Source: Paenibacillus sp. Soil766 (lineage in GTDB: Bacteria; Bacillota; Bacilli; Paenibacillales; NBRC-103111). Taken from it: 64,000 nucleotides of DNA. The notes under the pieces were generated by a model, which ran no database searches, was not told the DNA's origin, and saw only the letters and a list, made by a program, of their open reading frames with translations. The stretch covers positions 55,391 to 119,390 of the forward strand of contig NZ_LMSJ01000025.1 of assembly GCF_001428105.1 (NCBI RefSeq). Direction: 5' to 3'. Position 1 is the stretch's first letter, and the number at the start of each line of letters is the position of its first letter. A program made the position numbers and the translations under genes. Below are positions 33,896-42,150 of this stretch, one piece after another.

Positions 33896-34829
33896 TTATC
33901 GTCAAGTATATTGCAAAACCGCCATCATTTAACAAACTATCGTAACGATCTCTTATCTCGTTTGCCTTGTGCTGCAAGCTTTGAGCGATGACAGATGCGA
34001 AAACTTGGAGGGATGCGGGAGCATCCTTCATGGCGTTCAACTGATCCGCATAATCGCTTGCAAGGGTCGCAAGCCCTCCTAAGGCCATTTCACGATAAAT
34101 GCTGCGTTTCACCCTACTCTCATCCAAAACTTCGCCTGCCTGTAGCTGAAGGTTCTCCTGCAACAACACTAGAAAAGCGTTGCAGGAGGCTGTTGGCAAA
34201 TCCTCTCGCCAATCTGTCCAGTCATCAGAGAGTTGGAGTACCGCAAGGGCCAAATCGATGGCTGTCTCCATAGTCCCAATCTCTTGGTCCCGTCCAGCTT
34301 GGAGCAACAGTGCTGCAGAGCACAGCTTCACCGGGGCGGCCTTGCGGGCCAATCGGCCAGGATCCCGTGGGTCCATAGGCTCGTCCACCTCACGGTACAT
34401 AGCATCTGCCCATTCCGCTAAATAGCGATTATAATAAACCCATAGTTGAGCGTTTCCTGAGAAACACCGCTGATAAGCCTCCAAGAACCGTTGATTCAAA
34501 AGCGTGCTTAGGGCCAGCGAACGCCGGACCTCCCTCTTCTCATCCATTACATCGTCTAAGAGAAAAAAGGACAACATCCCGTACACATTCCCCACCGCTA
34601 ACTCGCGACACAGCTCAATCGGACTCCCCAAGGTCTCTCCGACCCAATACGGGAGCAGGTAGCTGATCATATTAGGTCCGTCGTTGTCCTTCCTGTCCAA
34701 AGGGTAGCACTGGCCCAGAAGCGCCAAAGCTTGCTCCTTCAATTCCTCCGGGAGCGTTTGCAATTGAGCCGAGGCTTCCCCGAAGATCTGGACAATCTCA
34801 TCGCTATATTGATCTATTAATCGGTTCAT
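33888..34829 (-). CDS. Class I isoprenoid synthase-like protein, possible peptide prenyltransferase
   Basis: 313 residues, mainly helical. The first Asp-rich motif is LLDDVMDEKRE (about residue 90) and the second LQLSDDWTDWREDL (about 198-211), the two Mg-diphosphate sites of class I isoprenyl/terpene synthases. It has no signal peptide. Typical polyprenyl synthase chain-length residues are not obvious and no other isoprenoid gene is nearby. Its last codons overlap the second AAWS precursor and the duplicated unit always joins synthase and precursor, so a substrate-product relation is likely. ComQ, which farnesylates or geranylates the Trp of ComX, is a diverged member of this fold. Confidence 0.78.
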   Translation of the reverse strand: MNRLIDQYSDEIVQIFGEASAQLQTLPEELKEQALALLGQCYPLDRKDNDGPNMISYLLPYWVGETLGSPIELCRELAVGNVYGMLSFFLLDDVMDEKREVRRSLALSTLLNQRFLEAYQRCFSGNAQLWVYYNRYLAEWADAMYREVDEPMDPRDPGRLARKAAPVKLCSAALLLQAGRDQEIGTMETAIDLALAVLQLSDDWTDWREDLPTASCNAFLVLLQENLQLQAGEVLDESRVKRSIYREMALGGLATLASDYADQLNAMKDAPASLQVFASVIAQSLQHKANEIRDRYDSLLNDGGFAIYLTING

Positions 34830-34907
34830 GGCTGGGAATCAGATCCTTTCTTATTGTGAAAATCAGTCAGTAACGAAGCCCTCATTCACATATCATACAA
34901 CAACACA

Positions 34908-34940
34908 ACCCAGCCATAGATAACTTTATCTAGGCTGGGT
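34908..34940 (-). terminator. Terminator of the DoxX gene upstream of the synthase
   Basis: ACCCAGCC...GGCTGGGT with inner TAGATA/TATCTA pairing forms a long stem with a 4-base loop; on the minus strand it is followed by a T/G-rich tract. Confidence 0.75.
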
Positions 34941-35020
34941 CGCATGTTCTTCCATAATTATACTTCTGATCCATCTAGGCGTAAACCTTGCAGTTCGCCA
35001 CTTGTATAACGATGATCCTG

Positions 35021-35380
35021 TCACACCGATAGTCCACCCGCATTCATGATGGTTAAAACGATGATCAACAGAAGAAACACAACAGGGGGCATCGTTTTGC
35101 CAACCGAATCTTTGACCCTTAAGTGCGCTAGAAGTGCCCCCACCATCGTAATTCCAAGCCAAATAGCTCCCCAAGCGATTACATCCGCAGTCCAATAACC
35201 CCAAACAAGTACCACAGCTCCGACCAACTGAACGATTCCTGTGACAACGCGAAACCATTGGGGAATCCTCAGATTGTTAAATATATCAGCCCAGTACTTG
35301 ACCCCAGCAATCTTAGCAGAACCCGAGAAAACATAGTAAAAAATCAACAAGCTCTGAAGCACGATTGAAAATACGGTCAT
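35021..35380 (-). CDS. DoxX-family membrane protein under TetR control
   Basis: 119 residues, four membrane helices, with IFYYVFSGSAKIAGVKYWADIF near the N-terminus as in DoxX-like proteins. GGGAGG precedes the ATG. It is divergent from a TetR gene and shares with it an intergenic region holding three identical operator palindromes. It is not a close paralogue of the DoxX at 11741. Confidence 0.85.
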   Translation of the reverse strand: MTVFSIVLQSLLIFYYVFSGSAKIAGVKYWADIFNNLRIPQWFRVVTGIVQLVGAVVLVWGYWTADVIAWGAIWLGITMVGALLAHLRVKDSVGKTMPPVVFLLLIIVLTIMNAGGLSV

Positions 35381-35413
35381 TCGAATTACCTCCCTTTATT
35401 AGCTACTGAACAA

Positions 35414-35501
35414 ATGGTAAGTTATAACTTAATTATTGTCAAGTTATAATTTAACAGATGTAAAGTTATAACTTGACTCATTTTCAATAATGGACTACGA
35501 T
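35414..35501. promoter_or_regulatory. Three 12-bp operator palindromes with exact 22-bp period and divergent promoters
   Basis: AAGTTATAACTT at 35419-35430 and 35463-35474, and the variant AAGTTATAATTT at 35441-35452, start exactly 22 bp apart. The TetR promoter is TTGACT (35473-35478), 17 bp, TACGAT (35496-35501). The doxX promoter is minus-strand TTGACA (35442-35437), 17 bp, TACCAT (35419-35414). The palindromes overlap both. Confidence 0.85.
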
Positions 35502-35541
35502 GACTTTAACTTGATTAGATTGGGTATGGAGGTTCAACCTT

Positions 35542-36153
35542 ATGGGAGAAGTACGTAATGCGGAACGCACGCAAAAGAATATTCTTGAAGCTGCACGAAA
35601 AGAGTTTTTCGACAGGGGGTTTAAGGGGGCGAGGATCGAGTCGATCGCAGAAAGCGCTGGGGTAAAGAAGCAGCTGATCTATCATTACTTCAAGGGAAAA
35701 GCAGAATTGCTTGAAGCTGTTTTGGCTAACTCTGCAACTAGCGAACCAGAGTGGGTCTCGCAAATCCCTGATAACCCCGTTAATATTGCCGAGCATCGAT
35801 ACAGGGTTAACAGCCAGGTGAGAGCAGACTTTATTAGGTTCGCTGCTTGGGAAGCTCTTGAATCATGGGCAGAGCCAACGTCTTGGAATAAAGGTGGGGA
35901 ACTTGCCCTTCAATCCTATGCTGATTACTGGAAGGTTCAAAAGGAAAATGGGCTTGTTCCACCGGAGATCGAGCCTGAACTAATGACGCTGGCATTAACA
36001 GCTTTAACTATTTATCCCATTATTTTCAGCAATATCACCAAGTTCATTACTGGAAGCGATTCGACCGATCACGATTTCCAAGCTAGGTGGTCAACCTTTC
36101 TAAACCAAGTAAGCGAGCGCCTCTTAAATACGCAGCAAGACCCTAAGAGTTAG
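35542..36153 (+). CDS. TetR-family repressor of the divergent DoxX gene
   Basis: 203 residues. HTH at about 29-52 (ARIESIAESAGVKKQLIYHYFKGKAEL). GGAGG is 10 bp before the ATG. The divergent arrangement and the three shared palindromes predict repression of both genes. The ligand is unknown. Confidence 0.93.
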   Translation: MGEVRNAERTQKNILEAARKEFFDRGFKGARIESIAESAGVKKQLIYHYFKGKAELLEAVLANSATSEPEWVSQIPDNPVNIAEHRYRVNSQVRADFIRFAAWEALESWAEPTSWNKGGELALQSYADYWKVQKENGLVPPEIEPELMTLALTALTIYPIIFSNITKFITGSDSTDHDFQARWSTFLNQVSERLLNTQQDPKS

Positions 36154-36183
36154 TGTCTGTTCATAGGTATGAATCGAAATAAA

Positions 36184-36213
36184 AAGCGTTTGCTCGATTT
36201 CTGAGCAAACGCC
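36184..36213. terminator. Bidirectional terminator between two TetR genes
   Basis: GCGTTTGCTC (36186-36195) / GAGCAAACGC (36203-36212). The T-run is on the minus strand, so it mainly ends the TetR gene at 36331. Confidence 0.8.
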
Positions 36214-36330
36214 TCTTAGTATTAATTCATGACGCTTCTTAAGCATGCAGTAATTGCTTCAGCAAGAGTCAGTATTTAGAGCATCGAAGCGATTTCATTT
36301 TTGCCGCTCATAATACCTTCGTCATACATT

Positions 36331-37011
36331 CTACATCTCCCGCTCCTTGATCACCTGTTCAATCCCCAACAAAATCAGCTTCAATCCGAACTCAAACGCC
36401 ACATCGGTCCCCATTAGGTCGAACAGCCCATTCCTGAACATCCTCCGGAACAGTCCCGATTCCGTCTCGCTCATGGAGTCCAAAAGGCGTATCATCTCCT
36501 CACCTGGCAGCGCTCCCTTTTCCTTAGAGATTGCTGAGACATTGCGCTCATGCTGATAATCATCCAGAACGAAGTAGAAGACATAGTTAACGAGCGTAGT
36601 AACCACTTGCATCTTCTGCTCTTGCTCAAGTGCTGTCGATTCCACACAGAGCAGCATACGGTTGGTGAACCGGATGATGTCCGGTTCGTGGGGCAGCGTC
36701 ATCATCATGAGCTGCGTGGAGCAAGGATACCGACGGAGCACATTCCGTACCGTTACCGCTAGCACCGCCAACTGCTCTTTCCAGTCCCCCTCGGAGTGGA
36801 ACTCCTCCAGAATCATTTTCGATACTTGGTTGGCCAGACGCTGGTAGAGATCTTGCTTGCTCTTAAAGTACCAGTACAGTGAGGGAGCCTGAATACCCAG
36901 TCGGTCTGCTAATCGTCTCATGCTAAATTTCTCGATGCCCTCCTCCCCTAGAAGCTCCCACGAGGCTTCCAAAATCTTATCCTCCGAAATCTGAGGTTGC
37001 TGTCTTTTCAT
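36331..37011 (-). CDS. TetR/AcrR-family repressor of a MATE efflux pump
   Basis: 226 residues. HTH at about 32-55 with MRRLADRLGIQAPSLYWYFKSKQDL, the LY(W)YF pattern of drug-responsive TetR proteins, and a C-terminal domain of the tetracycline-repressor type. Its gene is divergent from a MATE transporter and the spacer contains repeated TAACACTGTAAG elements, so it probably represses the pump until a drug binds. Confidence 0.93.
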   Translation of the reverse strand: MKRQQPQISEDKILEASWELLGEEGIEKFSMRRLADRLGIQAPSLYWYFKSKQDLYQRLANQVSKMILEEFHSEGDWKEQLAVLAVTVRNVLRRYPCSTQLMMMTLPHEPDIIRFTNRMLLCVESTALEQEQKMQVVTTLVNYVFYFVLDDYQHERNVSAISKEKGALPGEEMIRLLDSMSETESGLFRRMFRNGLFDLMGTDVAFEFGLKLILLGIEQVIKEREM

Positions 37012-37029
37012 CGGTATCCTTCCCTCTAT

Positions 37030-37112
37030 CTAACAGTGTAAGTTTATGCTTTACAGGTTCTTACGTTCATGATAACATCTAACACTGTAAGGTTCAACCT
37101 AACACTGTAAGG
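37030..37112 (+). promoter_or_regulatory. MATE promoter with repeated TetR operators
   Basis: TTTACA (37050-37055), 17 bp, TAACAT (37073-37078). CTAACACTGTAAGG is repeated at 37079-37092 and 37099-37112 (20-bp period), starting right after the -10 box; a variant CTAACAGTGTAAG lies at 37030-37042. The half-sites TTACA/TGTTA make each unit near-palindromic. Confidence 0.75.
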
Positions 37113-37128
37113 CTGAAGGCCATAATAC

Positions 37129-38502
37129 ATGAAGAAAGTGGTGACCCACATGGATACAGAAAACCTCCATTACTTTGAAAAAGCACCGATCGCCAGAGCC
37201 GTAGCTCACTTCGCTGTACCGATGATGCTTGGCACATCAATGAGCGTCATCTATGCCATCTTGAATGCCTACTTCCTTGGTTCCCTCCATAATACGGCCA
37301 TGTTAACCGCGCTAGCACTAACCTTGCCGTTATTCGCGGTCATTATGGCGCTAGGTAACTTGATTGGCATGGGTAGCGGTACATTCGTTTCCCGCTTGCT
37401 GGGAGAGAAAAAATATGATGACGTCAAGCATGTGTCTTCATTCGCCTTTTACAGCAGTTTAGTTCTCGGTCTTATCGTGATGGCTGTCGGCCTCCCGTTG
37501 ATCGATTCCATCGTCCATGGCCTGGGGGCAACGCCTGACGCCTTTGGCTTCACGAAGGACTATGTCACGGTTATGCTTATCGGTTCACCCGTCGTCGTAT
37601 TATTCTTCACGCTGGAGAATATTGTGCGCTCGGAGGGTTCGGCCGTTACGTCGATGATCGGTATGATTCTCAGTGTTGTTGTCAATATTATTCTCGATGC
37701 GCTCGTTATCTTCGTCTTCCATTGGGGCATAATCGGCGTTGCGTCTGCTACGGTCATAGCTAACTTGGTTGCGAGTGTATTCTACGCCTTCCACATGGGA
37801 TATAAGAGCCAGTTCTTAACCGTCTCCGTAAAATGGTTCAAGGCAACCAAGGACATTCTGAGCAATGTATTCAAAATAGGAGTTCCCGTGTTTATTATGA
37901 GCATCTTCTTGGGTGCAATGTCACTTATCTTGAACCATTTTCTTATCGAATATGGCGATCAGGCCACAGCGGCTTACGGAATTTCATCGCGTTTATTGCA
38001 ATTTCCCGAGTTTATCCTGATGGGCTTATGCGAGGGAGTTGTGCCATTGATTGCCTTCTCTTTTACAGCAAATAAATTACGTATGAAGCAGACCATTGGA
38101 TTCACGATCAAAACCATTGTAGCGTTAGCAGCCGTGTTCGGCGTCATCGTCTATCTAATTTCCGACCACTTAATTGGTTTATTTACGAATGACCCGCAAT
38201 TAATTGAAATGGGCAGCTACATCCTGCATGTGACATTCTTATCCTTGTTCATTACAGGAATTACCGCGTTGTTCACGGGGATCTTCCAAGCAACAGCGCA
38301 AGGAACCGCCGCGTTTATTATGTCACTTATTCAAGGAATTACTCTGATTCCTGTGCTCTATATCGCCAATCGCATGGGCGGTTTTCACGGGGTGGTCTGG
38401 TCGCTCGTCATTGCGGATGCCGTCGCATTCCTTGTTGGAGCCATCATGCTGTATGTTCTACGGAACAAATTGCAGCCGGATTTGGAGCAATTAGGACAGT
38501 AG
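37129..38502 (+). CDS. MATE-family multidrug efflux transporter
   Basis: 457 residues with twelve membrane helices in two related halves. APIARAVAHFAVPMMLGTSM opens the first and DILSNVFKIGVPVFIMSI the second bundle; GMGSGTFVSRLLGEKKYDD is a typical loop. It would export cationic drugs by sodium or proton exchange. ATG 37129 is weakly served by AAGG; Met at 37150 is an alternative. Control by the divergent TetR protein is likely. Confidence 0.93.
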   Translation: MKKVVTHMDTENLHYFEKAPIARAVAHFAVPMMLGTSMSVIYAILNAYFLGSLHNTAMLTALALTLPLFAVIMALGNLIGMGSGTFVSRLLGEKKYDDVKHVSSFAFYSSLVLGLIVMAVGLPLIDSIVHGLGATPDAFGFTKDYVTVMLIGSPVVVLFFTLENIVRSEGSAVTSMIGMILSVVVNIILDALVIFVFHWGIIGVASATVIANLVASVFYAFHMGYKSQFLTVSVKWFKATKDILSNVFKIGVPVFIMSIFLGAMSLILNHFLIEYGDQATAAYGISSRLLQFPEFILMGLCEGVVPLIAFSFTANKLRMKQTIGFTIKTIVALAAVFGVIVYLISDHLIGLFTNDPQLIEMGSYILHVTFLSLFITGITALFTGIFQATAQGTAAFIMSLIQGITLIPVLYIANRMGGFHGVVWSLVIADAVAFLVGAIMLYVLRNKLQPDLEQLGQ

Positions 38503-38601
38503 AAAAATAACACGCACCTGTTCCGTTCCTGATTATCTTTTCTTAATAAATTTGCATCATTTACGTTACGGTTAAGCGTATCATCATAAAAACCCAAGAC
38601 A

Positions 38602-38628
38602 AAAGGCACCCGCTTAGGTGCCTTTACC
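38602..38628 (+). terminator. Terminator of the MATE gene
   Basis: AAAGGCACC / GGTGCCTTT, 9-bp stem with a 6-base loop. It resembles the hairpin at 25917-25940. Confidence 0.8.
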
Positions 38629-38654
38629 ATTAGGAATTTTATCATTCCGGTGGT

Positions 38655-39446
38655 CTACTCGTACTCTACTTTACCAATTTCTTCGGTTATTGTAAGTGCT
38701 ATTCTAAAACCAAGATCATCTATCTTGAAATCGGGCATGCTTTTCCTTCTACTCGTAGAACCGCAATTGTTCTCAACTTCAGCCCAACTGCCTCCCCGGA
38801 AGACTCTATAGTTCCCATATCGTTCAGTATCATACAGATCCCAGCACCATTCCCACACGTTCCCAATCATATCAAAAAGCCCCCATGGATTAGGAAGCAG
38901 TTGGCCGACTTGACGGACTGACCCATTGGCGTTTTCTTGATACCATGCAATTTGATCAATTCTTGCATACCGATATCCCGTTGTTCCCGCTTTGCACGCA
39001 TACTGCCATTCAGCGTCTGATAGTAATCGAACGCCATTCGCCTTTTTGTTATATCTCGTGTTCTCACTTTCATTTGTGATTGTGTAGCATTCCGTCTTCC
39101 CCAGCATTCTAGACAGTTCGTTACAAAAGGCAAGCGAATCGATCCACGAAACTCCCGTAATTGGCAGGTTATTTACATTCGGTTCGACTTCTTTTCCATG
39201 CATAACATAATGATACATATACTGTGTTACCGGATACTTCATTACATAGAAAGGTTCGATCGTCTCATTCCATGTAATAGCCTTTTTATTACTTCCAGGG
39301 TTCGATAACGTGTAATCTGAACTAAGCCATTTATCCGTATTCACATAATCACGTAATTCAATGGTTCCTCTCTTTACAGGTACCATTAAATTCATTAATT
39401 CTTCTAGAAAACACTCTCTGTCACTTCCGTACCTTTTGAATGTCAT
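38655..39446 (-). CDS. Formylglycine-generating-enzyme-like (SUMF1 domain) protein
   Basis: About 263 residues from ATG 39446. The FGE-sulfatase fold is clear from MKYPVTQYMY, VSWIDSLAFCNELS, RLLSDAEWQYACKAG, NPWGLFDMIGNVWEWCWD, RVFRGGSW and GFRIAL. True FGEs have two active Cys after GGS(W/Y); here GGSWAEVENNC keeps only the second, so sulfatase activation is doubtful. Other members use the fold for different chemistry or ligand binding. It lies 50 bp after the large membrane protein on the same strand and may form an operon with it. Confidence 0.82.
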   Translation of the reverse strand: MTFKRYGSDRECFLEELMNLMVPVKRGTIELRDYVNTDKWLSSDYTLSNPGSNKKAITWNETIEPFYVMKYPVTQYMYHYVMHGKEVEPNVNNLPITGVSWIDSLAFCNELSRMLGKTECYTITNESENTRYNKKANGVRLLSDAEWQYACKAGTTGYRYARIDQIAWYQENANGSVRQVGQLLPNPWGLFDMIGNVWEWCWDLYDTERYGNYRVFRGGSWAEVENNCGSTSRRKSMPDFKIDDLGFRIALTITEEIGKVEYE

Positions 39447-39505
39447 ACTGACCACCCACCTATCTTAGTATTTGATCGGAAGCTGGCACTCACGGGAGTC
39501 CCCGA

Positions 39506-40849
39506 TTACAGTTCGTTGTTGAATAAATCTTGCACGCTCAGACCATTCACATTGCCCGACTGATCGCGATTCATCGCGAAGACCTTTTGCTTAATCGTTT
39601 CCTTCTTCAGCTCTTCAGGTATTTCGTCGCTCGCTTGGTTTGCATAGTACTCGTTCAATATTACTACAAACACTTCCTTCATCCTTTGCTGACTGGACGA
39701 GATCGTCCTATCCAGTAACAGCATAAGCATGTCTTTCGGTGTAAGCAAACCTGTATGACTGCTTCTCAGTATGAATTGCTTGAGCAAGTGAACGGATACG
39801 ACGGCGAAGCGATCTTGGGAATGATCGTTACGTTCGATCGGTGTGAAGATATAATCAACTAGTTGTCCAAAGGCAAAAGATTCAATCCGTTTTACCTCAT
39901 CCAGATTAGAAAGTACCGCTTTCTCCTCATCTGTAATTGCCGTTGCTTTCTTAACATACGGCATAAGATATTCGATAAACTTGTATTTGTAGAGGCTTTC
40001 ATTGGTGCCAAACGTGTTAATATGAGCGAGTACGCGGGCAACGTTATAAAGCCGGTGCACATCATACTTTCCTTTTGCAGCCGAACACTCGTTATGCAGT
40101 TGCAAAATATCAAGCAACCACTTGTCCTGCAGCTCGGAGTACCTGAACATCTGAAAAAACTCATGTGAAATATCAAATATTCCATTTGAACTTTTCCGGT
40201 ATCGATACGGTTCTATGGAGAAGAGTTTCCATCTCCTACGAATTGCTTTGTCAGAGTAGTCATACATCATGGATTGCGGGCCGAATATTTCTTCAAAAGC
40301 ATACTGTGTGTCACTATTAAATCTATTGAAATAGAGGATGATGTTGCCCGACAGCTTTCTCTTCGTCCGGGAGCCGCCACTCATCTCTACTAGAACATCC
40401 GCTTCGAATGTCGTACCCTCCATACTGTCGAGATACAGCCCCAGTAATTCTTGCTCCAGGACTTGCTTTCTGACCCCTTTATTCTCAACGATGATATACG
40501 CAAAGAAATAGAAAATTGCAAAGATCAAGCTGAGAATCAGCACGACCAGATTGATGGCTCTAAGCTCCGCCACTGTAGTAAACATCAGGAATAGCGAGGC
40601 TACATTGACAATTGCAAATACGATCAGAAGATCATAGATGCGTATCCATTGAAATACTTTGTATCGTCTTATTAGAAATCTGCCGTAATCAATCCCGATT
40701 ACGCTTTTGCTTTCTGCTAACGAAGTAAGACCTATTATCGTCATGTTGATCGCGATGATCGCCATAACCAGACTGTTGTCCGTCACTATCTTTTGCATGT
40801 CTAAAATGGATTTCATCCAGGAAAATACTGTTACTGCTCCATCATTCAT
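39506..40849 (-). CDS. Uncharacterised membrane-anchored protein
   Basis: 447 residues. The N-terminal ~125 residues carry three to four membrane helices (around 28-45, 70-88, 95-118); the rest is a soluble, helix-rich cytoplasmic domain without recognisable motif. No family is recognised. It shares strand and close spacing with the FGE-like gene downstream, suggesting a two-gene unit of unknown function. Flanked by a MITE-like element and other accessory genes. Confidence 0.65.
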   Translation of the reverse strand: MNDGAVTVFSWMKSILDMQKIVTDNSLVMAIIAINMTIIGLTSLAESKSVIGIDYGRFLIRRYKVFQWIRIYDLLIVFAIVNVASLFLMFTTVAELRAINLVVLILSLIFAIFYFFAYIIVENKGVRKQVLEQELLGLYLDSMEGTTFEADVLVEMSGGSRTKRKLSGNIILYFNRFNSDTQYAFEEIFGPQSMMYDYSDKAIRRRWKLFSIEPYRYRKSSNGIFDISHEFFQMFRYSELQDKWLLDILQLHNECSAAKGKYDVHRLYNVARVLAHINTFGTNESLYKYKFIEYLMPYVKKATAITDEEKAVLSNLDEVKRIESFAFGQLVDYIFTPIERNDHSQDRFAVVSVHLLKQFILRSSHTGLLTPKDMLMLLLDRTISSSQQRMKEVFVVILNEYYANQASDEIPEELKKETIKQKVFAMNRDQSGNVNGLSVQDLFNNEL

Positions 40850-41016
40850 TGCTCCTTCATCAGCCCCTCTTCTGTGGTCGACTTACATTACTCGATATTA
40901 TTCGACTTGCTTGGACATTTTTCCTTTTCATCCTCTTTATAACAATGGTAAACAGCGACCCAAATGTCGCCTTTAAAGTGATAAGGCTCTCTGCGTTGTC
41001 AGCAACGGCAAGTTTG

Positions 41017-41361
41017 AAAGAGGCTGTCCCAAAAGACAACTCTGATGGAGGGAAATAGGATGCGCTATTTACGTCTCAATGAACAAAATTGGAATTGAAG
41101 GGGAACGAGGGTGCGTTATTTAGTTCAAATAAGCCAAATAGCCCGAAAATAAGATAAATAGCGCATCTACGTTCCGCTTGGAGTACATTTGAACCGTTAT
41201 CCGGCGAAATAGCGCATCTACGTTCCCTTTGGGAACGATCTTGTGCACCATGTGTTCAAATATCGGAATTCACAATGGATATGAAGCTGTTCACTCATTA
41301 GTCACTAACCAAAAAGAAGCCGTCTCAAGAAGTCTACAAGGACCTTTGAGACAGCCTCTTT
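41017..41361. repeat. MITE-like element with terminal inverted repeats
   Basis: AAAGAGGCTGTCCCAAAAG (41017-41035) faces CCTTTGAGACAGCCTCTTT (41343-41361), matching at 17 of 19 positions. The 345 bp between hold no gene, but two direct copies of AAATAGCGCATCTACGTTCC (41156-41175, 41207-41226; 51 bp apart) and an inverted relative near 41060. It looks like a small non-autonomous mobile element. It abuts the truncated doxX copy. Confidence 0.65.
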
Positions 41362-41392
41362 CATTGATCGTTGCGATTCGATAATTACATTC

Positions 41393-41527
41393 ATGAATAT
41401 CACATTAGGGATCGTTCAAGTGATTGCTGCGCTGGGGTTTGTCTACTCAGGGTGGTTGAAGGCATTTCGGTTTGAGAAAACCAAAACGTCTTGGGGATGG
41501 GTTAAAGGCGTTTCGGTTTATTTCTAA
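41393..41527 (+). pseudogene. Truncated doxX copy
   Basis: 44 codons reading MNITLGIVQVIAALGFVYSG, then WLKAFRFEKTKTSWGWVKGV and a stop. It aligns with the first third of the DoxX protein at 11741 (same SGWLKAF and TSWGWVK blocks); the remaining three helices are lost. Confidence 0.85.
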
Positions 41528-41534
41528 TAATTAA

Positions 41535-41560
41535 GGACACCTTATATTTCAAGGTGTCCC
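41535..41560 (-). terminator. Terminator of the 41660-42630 genes
   Basis: GGACACCTT / AAGGTGTCC, 9-bp stem with a 7-base loop; minus-strand exit is T/A rich. Confidence 0.75.
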
Positions 41561-41659
41561 ATTTCCAACAACTATAAAGATTCCAATTTTCGAGAGAATT
41601 GAATTCTTTTGCAACATACAGTAGACTCTGAATTTCCGTTCAAAGTGGCGTTGCTTGCT

Positions 41660-42127
41660 TCAGTACTCTCCTTTGATGACAAAGAACGAACCTCGAATTG
41701 TCCCAGCAAGTTTGGATTTCTGCCTGGCAAATTTAAACTTCTTCGCTTCCAACTCACTAGGTACTTCCATCCCCTCAGATAGCTTAAAACCAACAGCCCG
41801 TTTCTTAGGGTCATTAACCGTATACAAGACGTTAACCGCTAGACCATCCTCATAAAAGACGAAGGTCCATTTAATATTTTCCACTTGAAGCTGCGACGTC
41901 TCTAGAGGCTTAGCCGCAAACTCAATATCACGTTCATTTTTCAGAATTCGATGTACGTATTCAATCGTTTCCTGGCTCTCGCTGGCTGGTACAACCGTAA
42001 ATTCATGCTTATATTTGTTCATAAAGTAACGGCCTTCATTCGCACGCAGACCCGCAAGCGCCTCTGCTACTGGTGAAGATTCCAGACCAACCGTAGTCAC
42101 ATTTTTAAAATCAACGATATAGGACAT
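41660..42127 (-). CDS. Uncharacterised conserved protein, paralogue of 12523-12984
   Basis: 155 residues from ATG 42127 (MSYIVDFKNV). It is about four-fifths identical by eye to the protein at 12523, with one added residue in the middle and one near the end, and carries the same blocks VGLESSPVAEALAGLRANE and KLAGTIRGSFFVIKG. Function unrecognised. It follows a GyrI-like gene by about 20 bp on the same strand, so the two are probably cotranscribed. Confidence 0.75.
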   Translation of the reverse strand: MSYIVDFKNVTTVGLESSPVAEALAGLRANEGRYFMNKYKHEFTVVPASESQETIEYVHRILKNERDIEFAAKPLETSQLQVENIKWTFVFYEDGLAVNVLYTVNDPKKRAVGFKLSEGMEVPSELEAKKFKFARQKSKLAGTIRGSFFVIKGEY

Positions 42128-42150
42128 TCTCATCTCTCCAATGATCTCGT

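Noticed and set aside
30173..34829. A canonical ComQXPA quorum-sensing locus
   Set aside because: The response regulator at 30173 belongs to the kinase at 27978 by ATGA overlap, the other kinase is of HisKA rather than ComP type, and the precursor has an NHLP leader unlike ComX. Only the enzyme-Trp analogy remains.
34960..35020. Fragment reading HLYNDDPVTP as a second siderophore-binding remnant
   Set aside because: Only ten residues are similar; too short to list as a feature, mentioned only with the remnant at 30910.
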